This document shows, one piece after another, positions 7,165-14,317 of a stretch of 36,613 nt of DNA (position 1 is the first letter of the stretch; the number at the start of each line of letters is the position of its first letter). This stretch comes from a virus. Location: positions 1 through 36,613 of the IMG/VR virus record IMGVR_UViG_3300031707_000080; one strand, given 5' to 3'. The position numbers and the translations under genes were made by a program. Under the pieces are notes generated by a model that did no database searches, was not told the DNA's origin, and saw only the letters and a program-made list of their open reading frames with translations.

Positions 7165-7422
7165 ATGGACCTGGACACGATGATCGCTCGGCTTGAGGAA
7201 ATGCGCGGGTGCTTCGGTGGCGACTGCGAGGTGCGGCTCATGACGCAGCCGAATTGGCCGTTTGAGAACACGGTGCGCGGCATCGTATCGTCGGAGGACT
7301 TGAGGGACGGCGAGGGCGACGAGGGCGTGGACCCGGAGGGAACGTCGGAGCCGGTGGTTGTGTATGTGGTCGAAGGCAGCCAGGCTAGCTACGGCGACAA
7401 GCGTGCCTGGGATGCGTGCTGA
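7165..7422 (+). CDS. conserved small phage protein (VRLMTQPNWPFE family)
   Basis: An 85-residue acidic protein beginning MDLDTMIARLEEM. The block EVRLMTQPNWPFENTV is familiar from a small protein widespread in phages and plasmids of many bacteria; its function is unknown. The C-terminal half is Glu/Asp/Gly-rich and ends in a strand VVVYVVEG. ATG 7165 is chosen because the homologous family starts close to the helix IARLEEM; a GTG at 7123 is also open. The ribosome site is weak (GGGAAA further upstream). Its stop overlaps the start of the HTH gene at 7422 (TGATG), so the two are coupled. Confidence 0.7.
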   Translation: MDLDTMIARLEEMRGCFGGDCEVRLMTQPNWPFENTVRGIVSSEDLRDGEGDEGVDPEGTSEPVVVYVVEGSQASYGDKRAWDAC

Positions 7423-7808
7423 TGGCTGCGCGGCGCGTCGCAACCAAGGCCGTCACGCGCAAGCGTCGCGAGCCCGAAGCGGTCCTGGTGTACCGGACGG
7501 TACGGGTGCCGGTGATGGTGATCGACCAGTTTCGCGCTCGGGTCTGGCTCGCGCTGGCACGCCAACGGCAATCGGTCGCTGGCCTGGCGCGCAAGCTGGG
7601 GGTCGCGGCGCGACTGGTCAATCGGTGGCTTCAGGACGAACGGCTCACCGAGGCGGCTCTGGCGCGGCTGGAAGCGGCTCTCGGCGTGGAGCGCTCGTAC
7701 TGGTCCACCCCGCTGTCAGCGGACTACCTGGCACCGCACAAGTCCCGGGCGTGGACCGCTGGCCGGGTTCGCTCCCGGGTGTCAGCCCGGGCTCCTGGCT
7801 CCGGCTGA
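7422..7808 (+). CDS. helix-turn-helix DNA-binding protein
   Basis: A 128-residue basic protein. After an N-terminal basic stretch, residues about 45-90 form a helix-turn-helix of the XRE/Cro kind: QSVAGLARKLGVAARLVNRWL with the following helix EAALARLEAALGV. The C-terminal 30 residues are Arg/Ser/Pro-rich. It could repress or activate the nearby promoter modules, one of which (module B) starts four bases after its stop codon. Its own translation is coupled to the gene upstream. DNA binding is well supported; the target and the sign of regulation are unknown. Confidence 0.65.
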   Translation: MAARRVATKAVTRKRREPEAVLVYRTVRVPVMVIDQFRARVWLALARQRQSVAGLARKLGVAARLVNRWLQDERLTEAALARLEAALGVERSYWSTPLSADYLAPHKSRAWTAGRVRSRVSARAPGSG

Positions 7809-7811
7809 AGT

Positions 7812-7910
7812 ATTTTACCGGGCACTCGCTTTTCGGCAGTGCTTTCCCTTGCGTTCGGGAAACAGCCGCACTAGTTTCAGCTTTGTCGACGTTGTGTCGG
7901 CGGTAAGGAG
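7812..7910 (+). promoter_or_regulatory. promoter-hairpin-RBS module B (for the MoxR gene)
   Basis: -35 TTGCGT (7849-7854), 17-base spacer, -10 TAGTTT (7872-7877). Seven bases later stem GTCGAC/GTCGGC (7885-7890 with 7896-7901, one G-U pair) and TAAGGAG (7904-7910), seven bases before ATG 7918. Upstream TTTTACCGGGCA and CTCGCTTTTC (7825-7834) match module A at the same distance from the -35. Confidence 0.75.
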
Positions 7911-7917
7911 TTTCGCA

Positions 7918-9066
7918 ATGGAATGTCAATCTGAGGTTCGCGGGAAGTTTTTGGCGCTGAAGTCGGCGCTCAACGGTCAGTTCATTGAGCGCTCGGGCGT
8001 CATCACCGGGCTCATGACGGCTCTGGTCGCTCGGCAGCACGTCCTGCTCCTGGGGCCGCCAGGCACCGGCAAGTCGGCTCTGGCGAACGCTATGTGCGGC
8101 GCGCTCAGCGGCGCGGAGTTCTTTCAGTGGCTCCTGACCCGCTACTCCACGCCCGAGGAAATCTACGGACCCGTCGCTCTCTCGGCGCTCAAGATGGACA
8201 AGTTCAAGCGTGTCACCACGCACAAGCTGCCGGAGGCGCACGTTGCTTTCCTGGACGAAATCTTCAAGGCGAATTCCGCCATCCTCAACTCGCTCCTGAC
8301 CGTGGTCAACGAACGCAAGTTCCACAACAACGGTGGCGCGGTCAACATCCCGCTGGAGATGGTGGTCGGCGCGTCTAACGAGCTTCCCGAGTCGGATGAA
8401 TTGGGCGCACTGTTCGACCGTTTCCTCCTGCGGTTCTGGGTCGAGCCGCTGCAGTCGGATGCCAGCTTCGTTGACCTGCTTATGGCCACCGAGCCGAGCA
8501 TCGGCGGTGTCTCGCTCACGATGGACGAGTTGCACCAGGCGCAAAACGAAGCGGCAGCGCTCCCGGTCAATCGGGCGGTCGCGGAAGCGCTTGCCAACAT
8601 GCGTCGCGAAATCGGCGCGGCTGGGCTCCCCCAAGCCTCAGACCGTCGCTGGCGCGCAGCTGTGTCGCTGCTTCGCTCGGCTGCCTGGCTCGCGGGCGAC
8701 GCGCAGGTCGGCTCAGACCACTTCGAATGCCTGGCTGATGCGCTCTGGAGCGACCCTGAGCAGCGCGACGCGGTTCGCAAGATCGTCATGCAGCACTGTG
8801 CCTCCGGCGTGGCAGAGGGCCGCGCGGTCTACGACGGCATCGCGGACTTGATCGCTCGTATCCCGGCGAACCCGGGCGACGCTCGCACGACGGCTCTGGC
8901 GACCGCCAGCAAGGAGGCTCGGCGCGCTCAGGAGGCTCTGACCAAGCTGCACGCGGAAGCTGCCTCCGCTGCGACGCGGGAGGGTCTGACCCGGCTCATC
9001 GCGGACATGGATGCCCTGGTGGCTCCGGTGCGCGCGGAGGCTCGCAAGGCGCTCGGGCTCGGCTGA
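7918..9066 (+). CDS. MoxR/RavA-type AAA+ ATPase
   Basis: A 382-residue AAA+ ATPase of the MoxR group. Walker A GPPGTGKS is at residues 46-53, the Walker B block VAFLDE at 109-114 is followed by IFKANSAILNSLL, then NERKF, sensor 1 GASNELPE and the arginine-finger segment FDRFLLRF, all closely RavA-like. The C-terminal third is helical and Ala-rich. MoxR ATPases act with von Willebrand A proteins as chaperone-like complexes that insert metal cofactors or remodel partners; the VWA partner is the next gene (9255). It has its own promoter module B, and a hairpin follows its stop, so the pair is transcribed as two units. The phage function is unknown; remodelling of replication, packaging or host complexes is possible. 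Confidence 0.88.
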   Translation: MECQSEVRGKFLALKSALNGQFIERSGVITGLMTALVARQHVLLLGPPGTGKSALANAMCGALSGAEFFQWLLTRYSTPEEIYGPVALSALKMDKFKRVTTHKLPEAHVAFLDEIFKANSAILNSLLTVVNERKFHNNGGAVNIPLEMVVGASNELPESDELGALFDRFLLRFWVEPLQSDASFVDLLMATEPSIGGVSLTMDELHQAQNEAAALPVNRAVAEALANMRREIGAAGLPQASDRRWRAAVSLLRSAAWLAGDAQVGSDHFECLADALWSDPEQRDAVRKIVMQHCASGVAEGRAVYDGIADLIARIPANPGDARTTALATASKEARRAQEALTKLHAEAASAATREGLTRLIADMDALVAPVRAEARKALGLG

Positions 9067-9081
9067 GCGGGGCTCCTGGTC

Positions 9082-9107
9082 GGTGCCCGGGGCTAACTCC
9101 GGGCACC
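9082..9107 (+). terminator. GC hairpin after the MoxR gene
   Basis: GGTGCCCGG (9082-9090) pairs perfectly over nine bases with CCGGGCACC (9099-9107), loop GGCTAACT, 15 bases after the stop. No T-run follows. Together with a new promoter just downstream it looks like a transcription-unit boundary. Confidence 0.55.
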
Positions 9108-9162
9108 TGCCAGTGCCACTCGGCTCTGGCCTGGTGGTACTGGCGGGTGGTTTCAGGCGCAC

Positions 9163-9244
9163 GTCGCTTTTCTTGCGTTCGGATATTGCGGTCGGCAGTG
9201 ACTTGGCATATGACTGCTTTGCTGGCTCGGCGCTGGCGGGAAGG
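9163..9244 (+). promoter_or_regulatory. promoter-hairpin-RBS module C (for the VWA gene)
   Basis: Box GTCGCTTTTC (9163-9172), -35 TTGCGG (9186-9191), 17-base spacer, -10 TATGAC (9209-9214). Six bases later stem GCTGGC/GCTGGC (9221-9226 with 9232-9237, two G-U pairs) and GGGAAGG (9238-9244). The stem sequence differs from modules A and B but pairing and position are kept. Confidence 0.7.
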
Positions 9245-9254
9245 CAAATGAGAG

Positions 9255-10745
9255 ATGAACAAGGATTTGCAGAGGGAAATGGTCGCGGGAGCGGACGTCA
9301 CGCTGGACGTGGGCAAGTGGGTTCGGCGGCTGGCGGGCGAGGAAATCGCGCAGGCCGGTAGCTTTGCCGATGCGGCGGGCGCTGGCGCTGGCGATAAGCT
9401 GTCTGGGTTTGTCGGGTTCAATCGCGACGTGTTCGCCAGCCTGTATGGGCTCGGCGTCAATGCCGTTGAAGCTCCGGCAGCTGGCACCGAGTGGGCTCGG
9501 CGTGTGCTCGAAATCGCCAACGAGCTACCGGAGTGGCAGGCGTTGCAGGCTCGGGCGGCTGGCGACCCGTGGCGTTGTGGCCTGGCGGCTGGCGAGGCGG
9601 TCGAGTCGCTTTCCAAGGTGCTCGGTGACCTGGCATCCAAGATGCCCGAGGGCGTGTCGAAGGCTGACGAGGAAGCGCAAGAAGCCGAAGCGGCTGCGGA
9701 CGAGCCTGGTGCCAGCGACGAAGTGACCGAATGTGCTCGCGGGCTGCGCGCTCAGGCCGATGCGCTTGCGGCGAAAGCCGACCAGGTTGCGGGCGAGGTT
9801 CTGGCTTCTGGCCAGGGCGAGAGCAAGGTCCGCAAGGCGCTCCGGCTGGCCAGCAAGGCGGCTGAAGAAGCATGCGACGAGGTTGACGCGGCGATGGCTG
9901 GGCTTGGCCATGGCGCGGGCGCTGGTGCGCTGTCGGCGGTCAAGGCTCCGGTCGAGCAGGTTCGCGCGGCGCTCCGGTCAGACGCTCGGCTGGCGCGCAT
10001 CGCAGCAGTAGCTGGTCGAGTTCGCTGCAGCGCCAAGAAGGCGCAGCAGGGCAAGCGTGTGGTCGGTGGTCGCGAGGAAATCGCAGACGTCGAAATCGGG
10101 TCGGACGTGCAGCGGCTCCTGCCTAGCGAATCGGTGTTCCTGGCCGACGACGACCTGGAGCTACTGCTACTCCGCAAGCTGGTAGAGGGTCAGGCGATGC
10201 AGTACCGGCTCCAGGGTCGCGAGCGAGCCGAGCGTGGTCCGCTGGTGGTGCTCCTGGACGGCTCCGGCTCCATGTCGGGCGCTCGGCACGAGTGGGCTTG
10301 CGGCGTTGCTCTGGCGCTCCTGGAGGTTGCTGCGCGGCAGAAGAGGGCGTTCTCAGTGGTCCACTTCGATGACGGCGTGCGGGCGACGTTCGACTTCCTG
10401 AAGCCCCGGGCCGCGTCGCTCGCGGACGTGGTGTCGGCGGTGTCGTATTTCTCCAACGGCGGGACCGACGTGCAGGGCGCGCTCCGCGCCGCTGGCGAGC
10501 GCATTCGCAAGGCTCCCGGGGCGCTCCGCGACGCTGACGTGGTCCTGGTGGGCGATGGTGAGTCGGGCGACTTCACTGTCGAGGTTCGGGCGCTGAAGGC
10601 TGCCGGAGTGGCGACCTACGGCGTGGCAATCGGTGCGTCCTGGTCGCTGGCCAATCGCTCGGTGCTGGCTGGCTACGAGGAAGTCACGGACGCGCAGATC
10701 AAGGGCGGCTCAGAGGGCGCGATGACAAAGGTTCTGGCGCTGTAG
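9255..10745 (+). CDS. von Willebrand factor A (VWA) domain protein, partner of the MoxR ATPase
   Basis: A 496-residue protein. The C-terminal 170 residues form a VWA domain with an intact metal-ion-dependent adhesion site: DGSGS at 335-339, the Thr in GGTD, and Asp in LVGDGES. The N-terminal 300 residues are Ala/Glu-rich and mostly helical, with a probable coiled coil around 130-210, as in ViaA/CoxE-type partners of MoxR ATPases. Start ATG 9255 is preceded by GGGAAGG at 9238-9244 from module C; a competing ATG at 9248 is in another frame and gives no sensible product. It is downstream of the MoxR gene but has its own promoter. VWA and MoxR partners usually form an ATP-driven remodelling complex. 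Confidence 0.85.
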   Translation: MNKDLQREMVAGADVTLDVGKWVRRLAGEEIAQAGSFADAAGAGAGDKLSGFVGFNRDVFASLYGLGVNAVEAPAAGTEWARRVLEIANELPEWQALQARAAGDPWRCGLAAGEAVESLSKVLGDLASKMPEGVSKADEEAQEAEAAADEPGASDEVTECARGLRAQADALAAKADQVAGEVLASGQGESKVRKALRLASKAAEEACDEVDAAMAGLGHGAGAGALSAVKAPVEQVRAALRSDARLARIAAVAGRVRCSAKKAQQGKRVVGGREEIADVEIGSDVQRLLPSESVFLADDDLELLLLRKLVEGQAMQYRLQGRERAERGPLVVLLDGSGSMSGARHEWACGVALALLEVAARQKRAFSVVHFDDGVRATFDFLKPRAASLADVVSAVSYFSNGGTDVQGALRAAGERIRKAPGALRDADVVLVGDGESGDFTVEVRALKAAGVATYGVAIGASWSLANRSVLAGYEEVTDAQIKGGSEGAMTKVLAL

Positions 10746-10762
10746 CGCTCCACTCGGCGGCG

Positions 10763-10786
10763 TGCCCCGGGAATCTGACCGGGGCA
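10763..10786 (+). terminator. GC hairpin after the VWA gene
   Basis: TGCCCCGG (10763-10770) pairs perfectly with CCGGGGCA (10779-10786), loop GAATCTGA, 17 bases after the stop, with no T-run. Module D starts immediately downstream. Confidence 0.55.
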
Positions 10787-10787
10787 T

Positions 10788-10871
10788 GTCGCTTTCCTGC
10801 GTTTGGGTATTGTGACCCCGGGTGAGTCGTCATAGGACTAGGTGGCTGGCGATTTGCCAGCGGTAAGGGAG
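10788..10871 (+). promoter_or_regulatory. promoter-hairpin-RBS module D (for gene 10879)
   Basis: Box GTCGCTTTCC (10788-10797), -35 TTGTGA (10810-10815), 17-base spacer, -10 TAGGAC (10833-10838). Six bases later perfect stem GCTGGC/GCCAGC (10845-10850 with 10856-10861), then TAAGGGAG (10864-10871), seven bases before ATG 10879. Compared with module C the right arm changes so that all pairs become Watson-Crick. Confidence 0.72.
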
Positions 10872-10878
10872 ATTCGGG

Positions 10879-11076
10879 ATGGCATACGTCGGTCAGAACA
10901 AGGCGCAGAACACGGCGGCGCGGTTGCTTGTGGAGTTCGCTGGCAACGAGCCTGGTCTGGTCCAGGCCGTGCTGGCGCTGCAGGCGCAGGCTCGTACCAA
11001 TGCGCAGCACAACCAGGCGCTCATGGTCAAAGTGACGGTTCTGCAGGCTCTGGAGTTCCGCAAGGGTATGCGATGA
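10879..11076 (+). CDS. small helical protein of unknown function
   Basis: A 65-residue protein with start fixed by TAAGGGAG in module D. It is Ala/Gln/Leu-rich and appears to be one long helix pair (ARLLVEFAGNEPGLVQAV and the segment after ALALQAQ), ending in basic FRKGMR. No family recognised. The stop overlaps the next start as ATGA, so it is coupled to gene 11073. Confidence 0.55.
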   Translation: MAYVGQNKAQNTAARLLVEFAGNEPGLVQAVLALQAQARTNAQHNQALMVKVTVLQALEFRKGMR

Positions 11077-11642
11077 GGTACGCGGTCAAGGCTCCGCTTT
11101 TTTCGCGCACCGAGGTCATGGCCTTTGTGCGCGGCGTCGTTGCGCTGGAGACAGCCAAGCACGGTCGCGGTGCGTTCACTGGCTTCACCCTGGTGCTCCG
11201 CTCCACCAAGCCCGGGGTCGAGCCGGTGCCCGGGGCTTCGTTTGTTTCCCTGTCGGGCAAGCAGGCAGCAATCGTCATGCACCACCCGTGCGTGGCTCTG
11301 CAACTTGCGGTGGCCGTGCGTTACGCGACGTACTGGATGCGCGGCAATCGCGATGAGTTCAATTGGACCAAGCACTCGGTCGAGTTGAGGACGGCGTTCC
11401 CGAGCAGCGACTTGCGGCTCCTGACCGAGCAGAAAACGCCAGTGCGGCGCGAGCGTGGTCGACCGGCTTCCGTTCCGGCGGATCCCGGAGCGCGGAAACT
11501 ACTCCAGACGCGCAAGCTCCTGGCGGCCTGGGAAGCTCGGGAGGCTCGGGCGCAGACCGTGCTGGTGCGCGCGGCGAACGCGAAATCAAAACTCCGCAAG
11601 CGCGAGGCTAGTCTCGTGCGCGCACTCAGTGCTAAGGTCTGA
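11073..11642 (+). CDS. hypothetical protein with basic C-terminal helix
   Basis: A 189-residue protein. The first 115 residues look globular with mixed strands and helices (FTGFTLVLRSTKPG, ATYWMRGNRDEFNW), and the C-terminal 75 residues are strongly basic and helical (RRERGRPA..., KSKLRKREAS), suggesting nucleic-acid contact. No catalytic motif recognised. ATG 11073 overlaps the stop of the small gene upstream. The last codons contain the presumed -10 of module E, so the promoter of the recombination block lies inside this gene's end. Confidence 0.55.
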   Translation: MRYAVKAPLFSRTEVMAFVRGVVALETAKHGRGAFTGFTLVLRSTKPGVEPVPGASFVSLSGKQAAIVMHHPCVALQLAVAVRYATYWMRGNRDEFNWTKHSVELRTAFPSSDLRLLTEQKTPVRRERGRPASVPADPGARKLLQTRKLLAAWEAREARAQTVLVRAANAKSKLRKREASLVRALSAKV

Positions 11643-11671
11643 ACCGGCGCTGGCTCCGGCCAGCAGTAAGG
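11633..11671 (+). promoter_or_regulatory. hairpin-RBS module E (for the Cas4-like nuclease gene)
   Basis: -10-like TAAGGT (11633-11638) at the end of the preceding gene, then perfect stem GCTGGC/GCCAGC (11649-11654 with 11659-11664, loop TCCG) directly followed by AGTAAGG (11665-11671). No good -35 is visible 17-18 bases upstream of the -10, and the -10 to stem distance is ten rather than six or seven, so the promoter part is less sure than the hairpin. Confidence 0.5.
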
Positions 11672-11681
11672 CGAGAGAACG

Positions 11682-12872
11682 ATGATGCGAGGGCAGAAAG
11701 TTCGGCTCATTGTGAGCAATTCGGAGTTGGGTGACTTTCGGACGTGTCGGCGGCGCTGGGGGTATCGCTACGTCGATCTGCTCCGGCCACGCCTGGAGGC
11801 TCGGGTGCTCCGCTGGGGCATCGTGTTCCACGTCGGGCTGGAGGCTGGCTACCGAGCGGTGATCGCTCACCGTGCCATGGGCACCCCGGTCGAGAGCGCC
11901 AAGCTCGGCGCGGTCGAGGCGATCGGCCTGGCTTGCGTCGCTGAGCGCGCGAACCTGGCTCAAGCGCTCCTGGACGGCGCGCTTCGCTCCGAGGAAGCAG
12001 ACGAGCGGTTCGCTGACGTGGATGAACTGCAGCGCTGCGCCACCTGGGCGTGCATGCACTTTTTCGACTGCACGGCAAGCGACTTCGACCGGCTGGTGTT
12101 GCTCGCGGTGGAGTGGCCATTCAAGGTTCCGGTCATGAACAAGGGCGGGCGACCGTCCGCTACCTGGCTCACCGGAAAGGTGGACGTGGTCTGGTGGGAT
12201 CCCGCATCGCGGCAGATCCTGGTGGACGACCACAAGACCACCGACGGCGACGCGGCTGGCACCGGCATCGAGCGCCGGATCATGCTGGACCCTCAGATGT
12301 CGGGCTACGTCCAGGCCGTGCGCTACGCTGCGCGTCACCAGGGCTTGCAACCGATGGACGGTAGCCAGGTCCATCCCGACGAACTGGTGCGCGGCGCTCG
12401 CGGCTGGTGTCGCTACAACATGGTGCGTCGCTCCGCTCCCAAAGAACCCGGCGTCAACAAGAACGGCGAGGTATCGGTCGCGGCGTGTGACACCACCGCT
12501 GTGATCTACTCGTATGCGCTCGACGCCCAAGTGCAGCGCGGCATCCCGGTGAACGCGAAGCAGCTTGAAATGGTCGCTCGGCTGGAGGCTCAGCGCGACA
12601 AGTATTTCTCTCGCCAGGAGTTCGCCCGTTCCGACGAGGACGAGGACGTATGGCGCGAGGAAGTGTTCGCGGACGCCAGGATGATGCGCGCGGCTCGGCG
12701 CGATGCCCGGATGCGCACCCGGAACGCCAGCGCTTGCACGATGGCCAACTCGATGCCGTGCGCCTACACGAAACTCTGCCTGCAGGACGCTCCCGAGACT
12801 CGGGCGCTGTTCCGGCTGGCCGAAACTCAACACGAGGAGGTCGCTGATGGTCAAGAAGCTCAAGCCAAGTAA
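11682..12872 (+). CDS. PD-(D/E)XK nuclease, Cas4/RecB-like, with cysteine cluster
   Basis: A 396-residue nuclease of the RecB/Cas4 type (PDDEXK_1). Visible blocks are SNSELGDFRTCRRRWGYRY at the N-terminus with the first Fe-S-type cysteine, GIVFHVGLEAG (motif I His), GKVDVVW with its Asp, ILVDDHKTT giving the D-x-K core, and a QMSGYVQA motif. Near the C-terminus CTMANSMPCAYTKLC supplies three more cysteines, so a 4Fe-4S cluster as in Cas4 and AddB-type nucleases is likely. It probably resects DNA ends for the Sak4-type recombinase downstream. ATG 11682 (or 11685) follows the AGTAAGG ribosome site. It overlaps the start of gene 12847 by 26 bases. Confidence 0.82.
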   Translation: MMRGQKVRLIVSNSELGDFRTCRRRWGYRYVDLLRPRLEARVLRWGIVFHVGLEAGYRAVIAHRAMGTPVESAKLGAVEAIGLACVAERANLAQALLDGALRSEEADERFADVDELQRCATWACMHFFDCTASDFDRLVLLAVEWPFKVPVMNKGGRPSATWLTGKVDVVWWDPASRQILVDDHKTTDGDAAGTGIERRIMLDPQMSGYVQAVRYAARHQGLQPMDGSQVHPDELVRGARGWCRYNMVRRSAPKEPGVNKNGEVSVAACDTTAVIYSYALDAQVQRGIPVNAKQLEMVARLEAQRDKYFSRQEFARSDEDEDVWREEVFADARMMRAARRDARMRTRNASACTMANSMPCAYTKLCLQDAPETRALFRLAETQHEEVADGQEAQAK

Positions 12873-13314
12873 CGTGGTCAACGTCCGCAAAACGAAGGCT
12901 CCCAAACCTGCTCCGGTGGTCGCTGCGACCCTGAAGGCTGACGAGTTGAAGGCTCTGGCCGAAGGCGGCGACGCTGGTGCCCTGGAGGCGATGACGAAGA
13001 TCATTGCCACGTTTGAGAAGTGGAAGCGCTCACTCGGCGTTCAGCGCGATGAGCGAGCGGCGTGCGCTGCGCTGGTCGGCGCGGCAGAGGCGTCGCTGGC
13101 GAACGTCGTGGAAGAAGCTGCGCCGATTGACGCTGGCGAGGACTGGCCACTCATCAAGCTCCGCTCGGTGGAGGCTGCCTGGCAGAACTGCACCGAAGCC
13201 AAGGCCGAAGCGCACGAGCGCAACTCGACGGCGATGGACCGCGTGCGCAAGCTGGGCTCGGCGCTGGAGCGCGCTGTCCAGGATGGTGCGCAATTGACTA
13301 TCCCCGGGACGTGA
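12847..13314 (+). CDS. hypothetical protein in the recombination operon
   Basis: A 155-residue protein with an excellent ribosome site, GAGGAGG (12834-12840), six bases before ATG 12847; the frame is open further upstream but there it lies inside the nuclease gene. The N-terminus is basic (MVKKLKPSNVVNVRKTKAPK) and the rest is Ala-rich and helical, with ERAACAALVGAAEASL and the acidic segment EEAAPIDAGEDW. I do not recognise it. Small helical proteins at this place in phage recombination blocks are sometimes terminase-like or DNA-bound accessory factors, but nothing here proves that. Confidence 0.65.
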   Translation: MVKKLKPSNVVNVRKTKAPKPAPVVAATLKADELKALAEGGDAGALEAMTKIIATFEKWKRSLGVQRDERAACAALVGAAEASLANVVEEAAPIDAGEDWPLIKLRSVEAAWQNCTEAKAEAHERNSTAMDRVRKLGSALERAVQDGAQLTIPGT

Positions 13315-13321
13315 CCCGGGG
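13302..13321 (+). terminator. GC hairpin spanning the stop codon of gene 12847
   Basis: CCCCGGG (13302-13308) pairs perfectly with CCCGGGG (13315-13321), and the TGA stop (13312-13314) lies in the six-base loop. No T-run follows. Possible attenuator or stabilising stem before the Sak4 gene. Confidence 0.45.
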
Positions 13322-13348
13322 CTGGAACCAAGAGACAAGGGAATCGAA

Positions 13349-14317
13349 ATGAGACGCATAGACAACGACGAAAATGAGACTTTCTGGAAGTTCGCAATCG
13401 CTGGCTTGTCGGGCGCGGGTAAAACCTCGCTCGGCGTGTCGGCACCCAATCCGCTGATCCTGCTTTCCGAGCGCCAGGGAATGCCGTCGATCAAGGCGGC
13501 GGCTCGGCGGCTCGGCGTGCCGGTGCCTCCGGTGCTCCTGGTCGAGCGTGCCGACGACTACCGGCTCGCGCTGCAGGCGCTGCGCGGCGATCGTGCGCAC
13601 CCATTCGTGGTGCGCGATCTCAAGGGTGACGTGGTGCTCCAGCTGGACGCATGGCCGGAGACCGTGGTGCTCGATTCGCTGTCGGACGCGGTCACGGTGA
13701 TCATGCGTGAGATTCGTGAGCAGTCGCCGCAGCGAGTCGGCAAAGACGGCCTGCCGGTGGACGCTCAGCGGTTCTGGGGCGTGCTGTCGGATCGCATGTT
13801 CAACCTGATGAAGTCATTCCGCGACCTGCCGATGCACGTCGTGTTCCTTTGCTTGCGCGATGAGCGCACCAAGGAGGACGGCGACGGCAACGTCATCGAG
13901 CGGGTGATTCAACCGAAGCTGTCACCGCGCAGTCTGGTCAACGACTTGTGCGCGGCGGTGAACGTGGTCGGGTACTCCTACCGCACGCTCGACAAGGCGA
14001 AGTCGGTTGTCTACGGCGTGGTGCTGGAGGCTGGCGAGGGCGCTGTCACGAAGCCCTGCGAGCCGCTGCGTCGTGTCGAGGTCGCTGACCTGACGTCGTG
14101 GATCAAGCGGCTCAACGGTTTCCTGACCGGACCCGTTCCCGACATGCCGGTCGCGCCATCCGAATTGCAGCTGCCTGACCCGGCTCCGGCTGGTGCTCCG
14201 GTTGATGCGGCTCCGGCTGATGCGGCTCCAGCTGATGCCTCGACCGGCGAGGCTCCTATCAAACCCGTGGCCAGGCGGCGTCGTGGTGCCACTGTGGCGG
14301 TTTCGGAGGTCGCATGA
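13349..14317 (+). CDS. Sak4-like RecA-family ATPase (single-strand annealing/recombination)
   Basis: A 322-residue P-loop ATPase of the AAA_24/Sak4 group, shortened RecA-like recombinases of phages. Walker A GLSGAGKT is at residues 19-26 and the Walker B strand TVVLDSLSD is near 110; the later FLCLRDERTKEDG and SPRSLVNDL blocks fit the RecA-like core. The C-terminal 70 residues are a Pro/Ala-rich linker built from repeats of an APAD-type unit and then a basic end (ARRRRGA). It lies between a Cas4-like nuclease and an SSB-like protein, the usual recombination set. The ribosome site AAGGGA precedes ATG 13349, and its stop overlaps the SSB-like start (ATGA). Confidence 0.8.
   Translation: MRRIDNDENETFWKFAIAGLSGAGKTSLGVSAPNPLILLSERQGMPSIKAAARRLGVPVPPVLLVERADDYRLALQALRGDRAHPFVVRDLKGDVVLQLDAWPETVVLDSLSDAVTVIMREIREQSPQRVGKDGLPVDAQRFWGVLSDRMFNLMKSFRDLPMHVVFLCLRDERTKEDGDGNVIERVIQPKLSPRSLVNDLCAAVNVVGYSYRTLDKAKSVVYGVVLEAGEGAVTKPCEPLRRVEVADLTSWIKRLNGFLTGPVPDMPVAPSELQLPDPAPAGAPVDAAPADAAPADASTGEAPIKPVARRRRGATVAVSEVA
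14183..14239 (+). repeat. tandem repeat of a 15-base unit in the Sak4 linker
   Basis: Four imperfect copies of GCTCCGGCTGATGCG (the first copy lacks three bases), coding for a run of Ala-Pro-Ala-Asp-type residues. A further copy of the same unit occurs in the next gene at 14821-14835, in its acidic linker. Confidence 0.7.

Noticed and set aside
7645-8634. Minus-strand frame of 329 codons opposite the MoxR gene
   Set aside because: The plus strand here holds an unmistakable AAA+ gene and promoter module B. The antisense frame crosses that promoter and has no motif.
11682-12872. Cas4-like gene as a sign of a CRISPR system
   Set aside because: No direct repeats with spacers and no other cas gene are visible. 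The context is phage recombination, where Cas4/RecB-type nucleases are common without CRISPR.
11586-13010. Long open frame on the minus strand (474 codons) across the nuclease gene
   Set aside because: It is antisense to the Cas4-like gene with clear nuclease motifs. Long antisense frames are expected in GC-rich coding DNA with strong third-position bias, and it has no ribosome site or recognisable domain.
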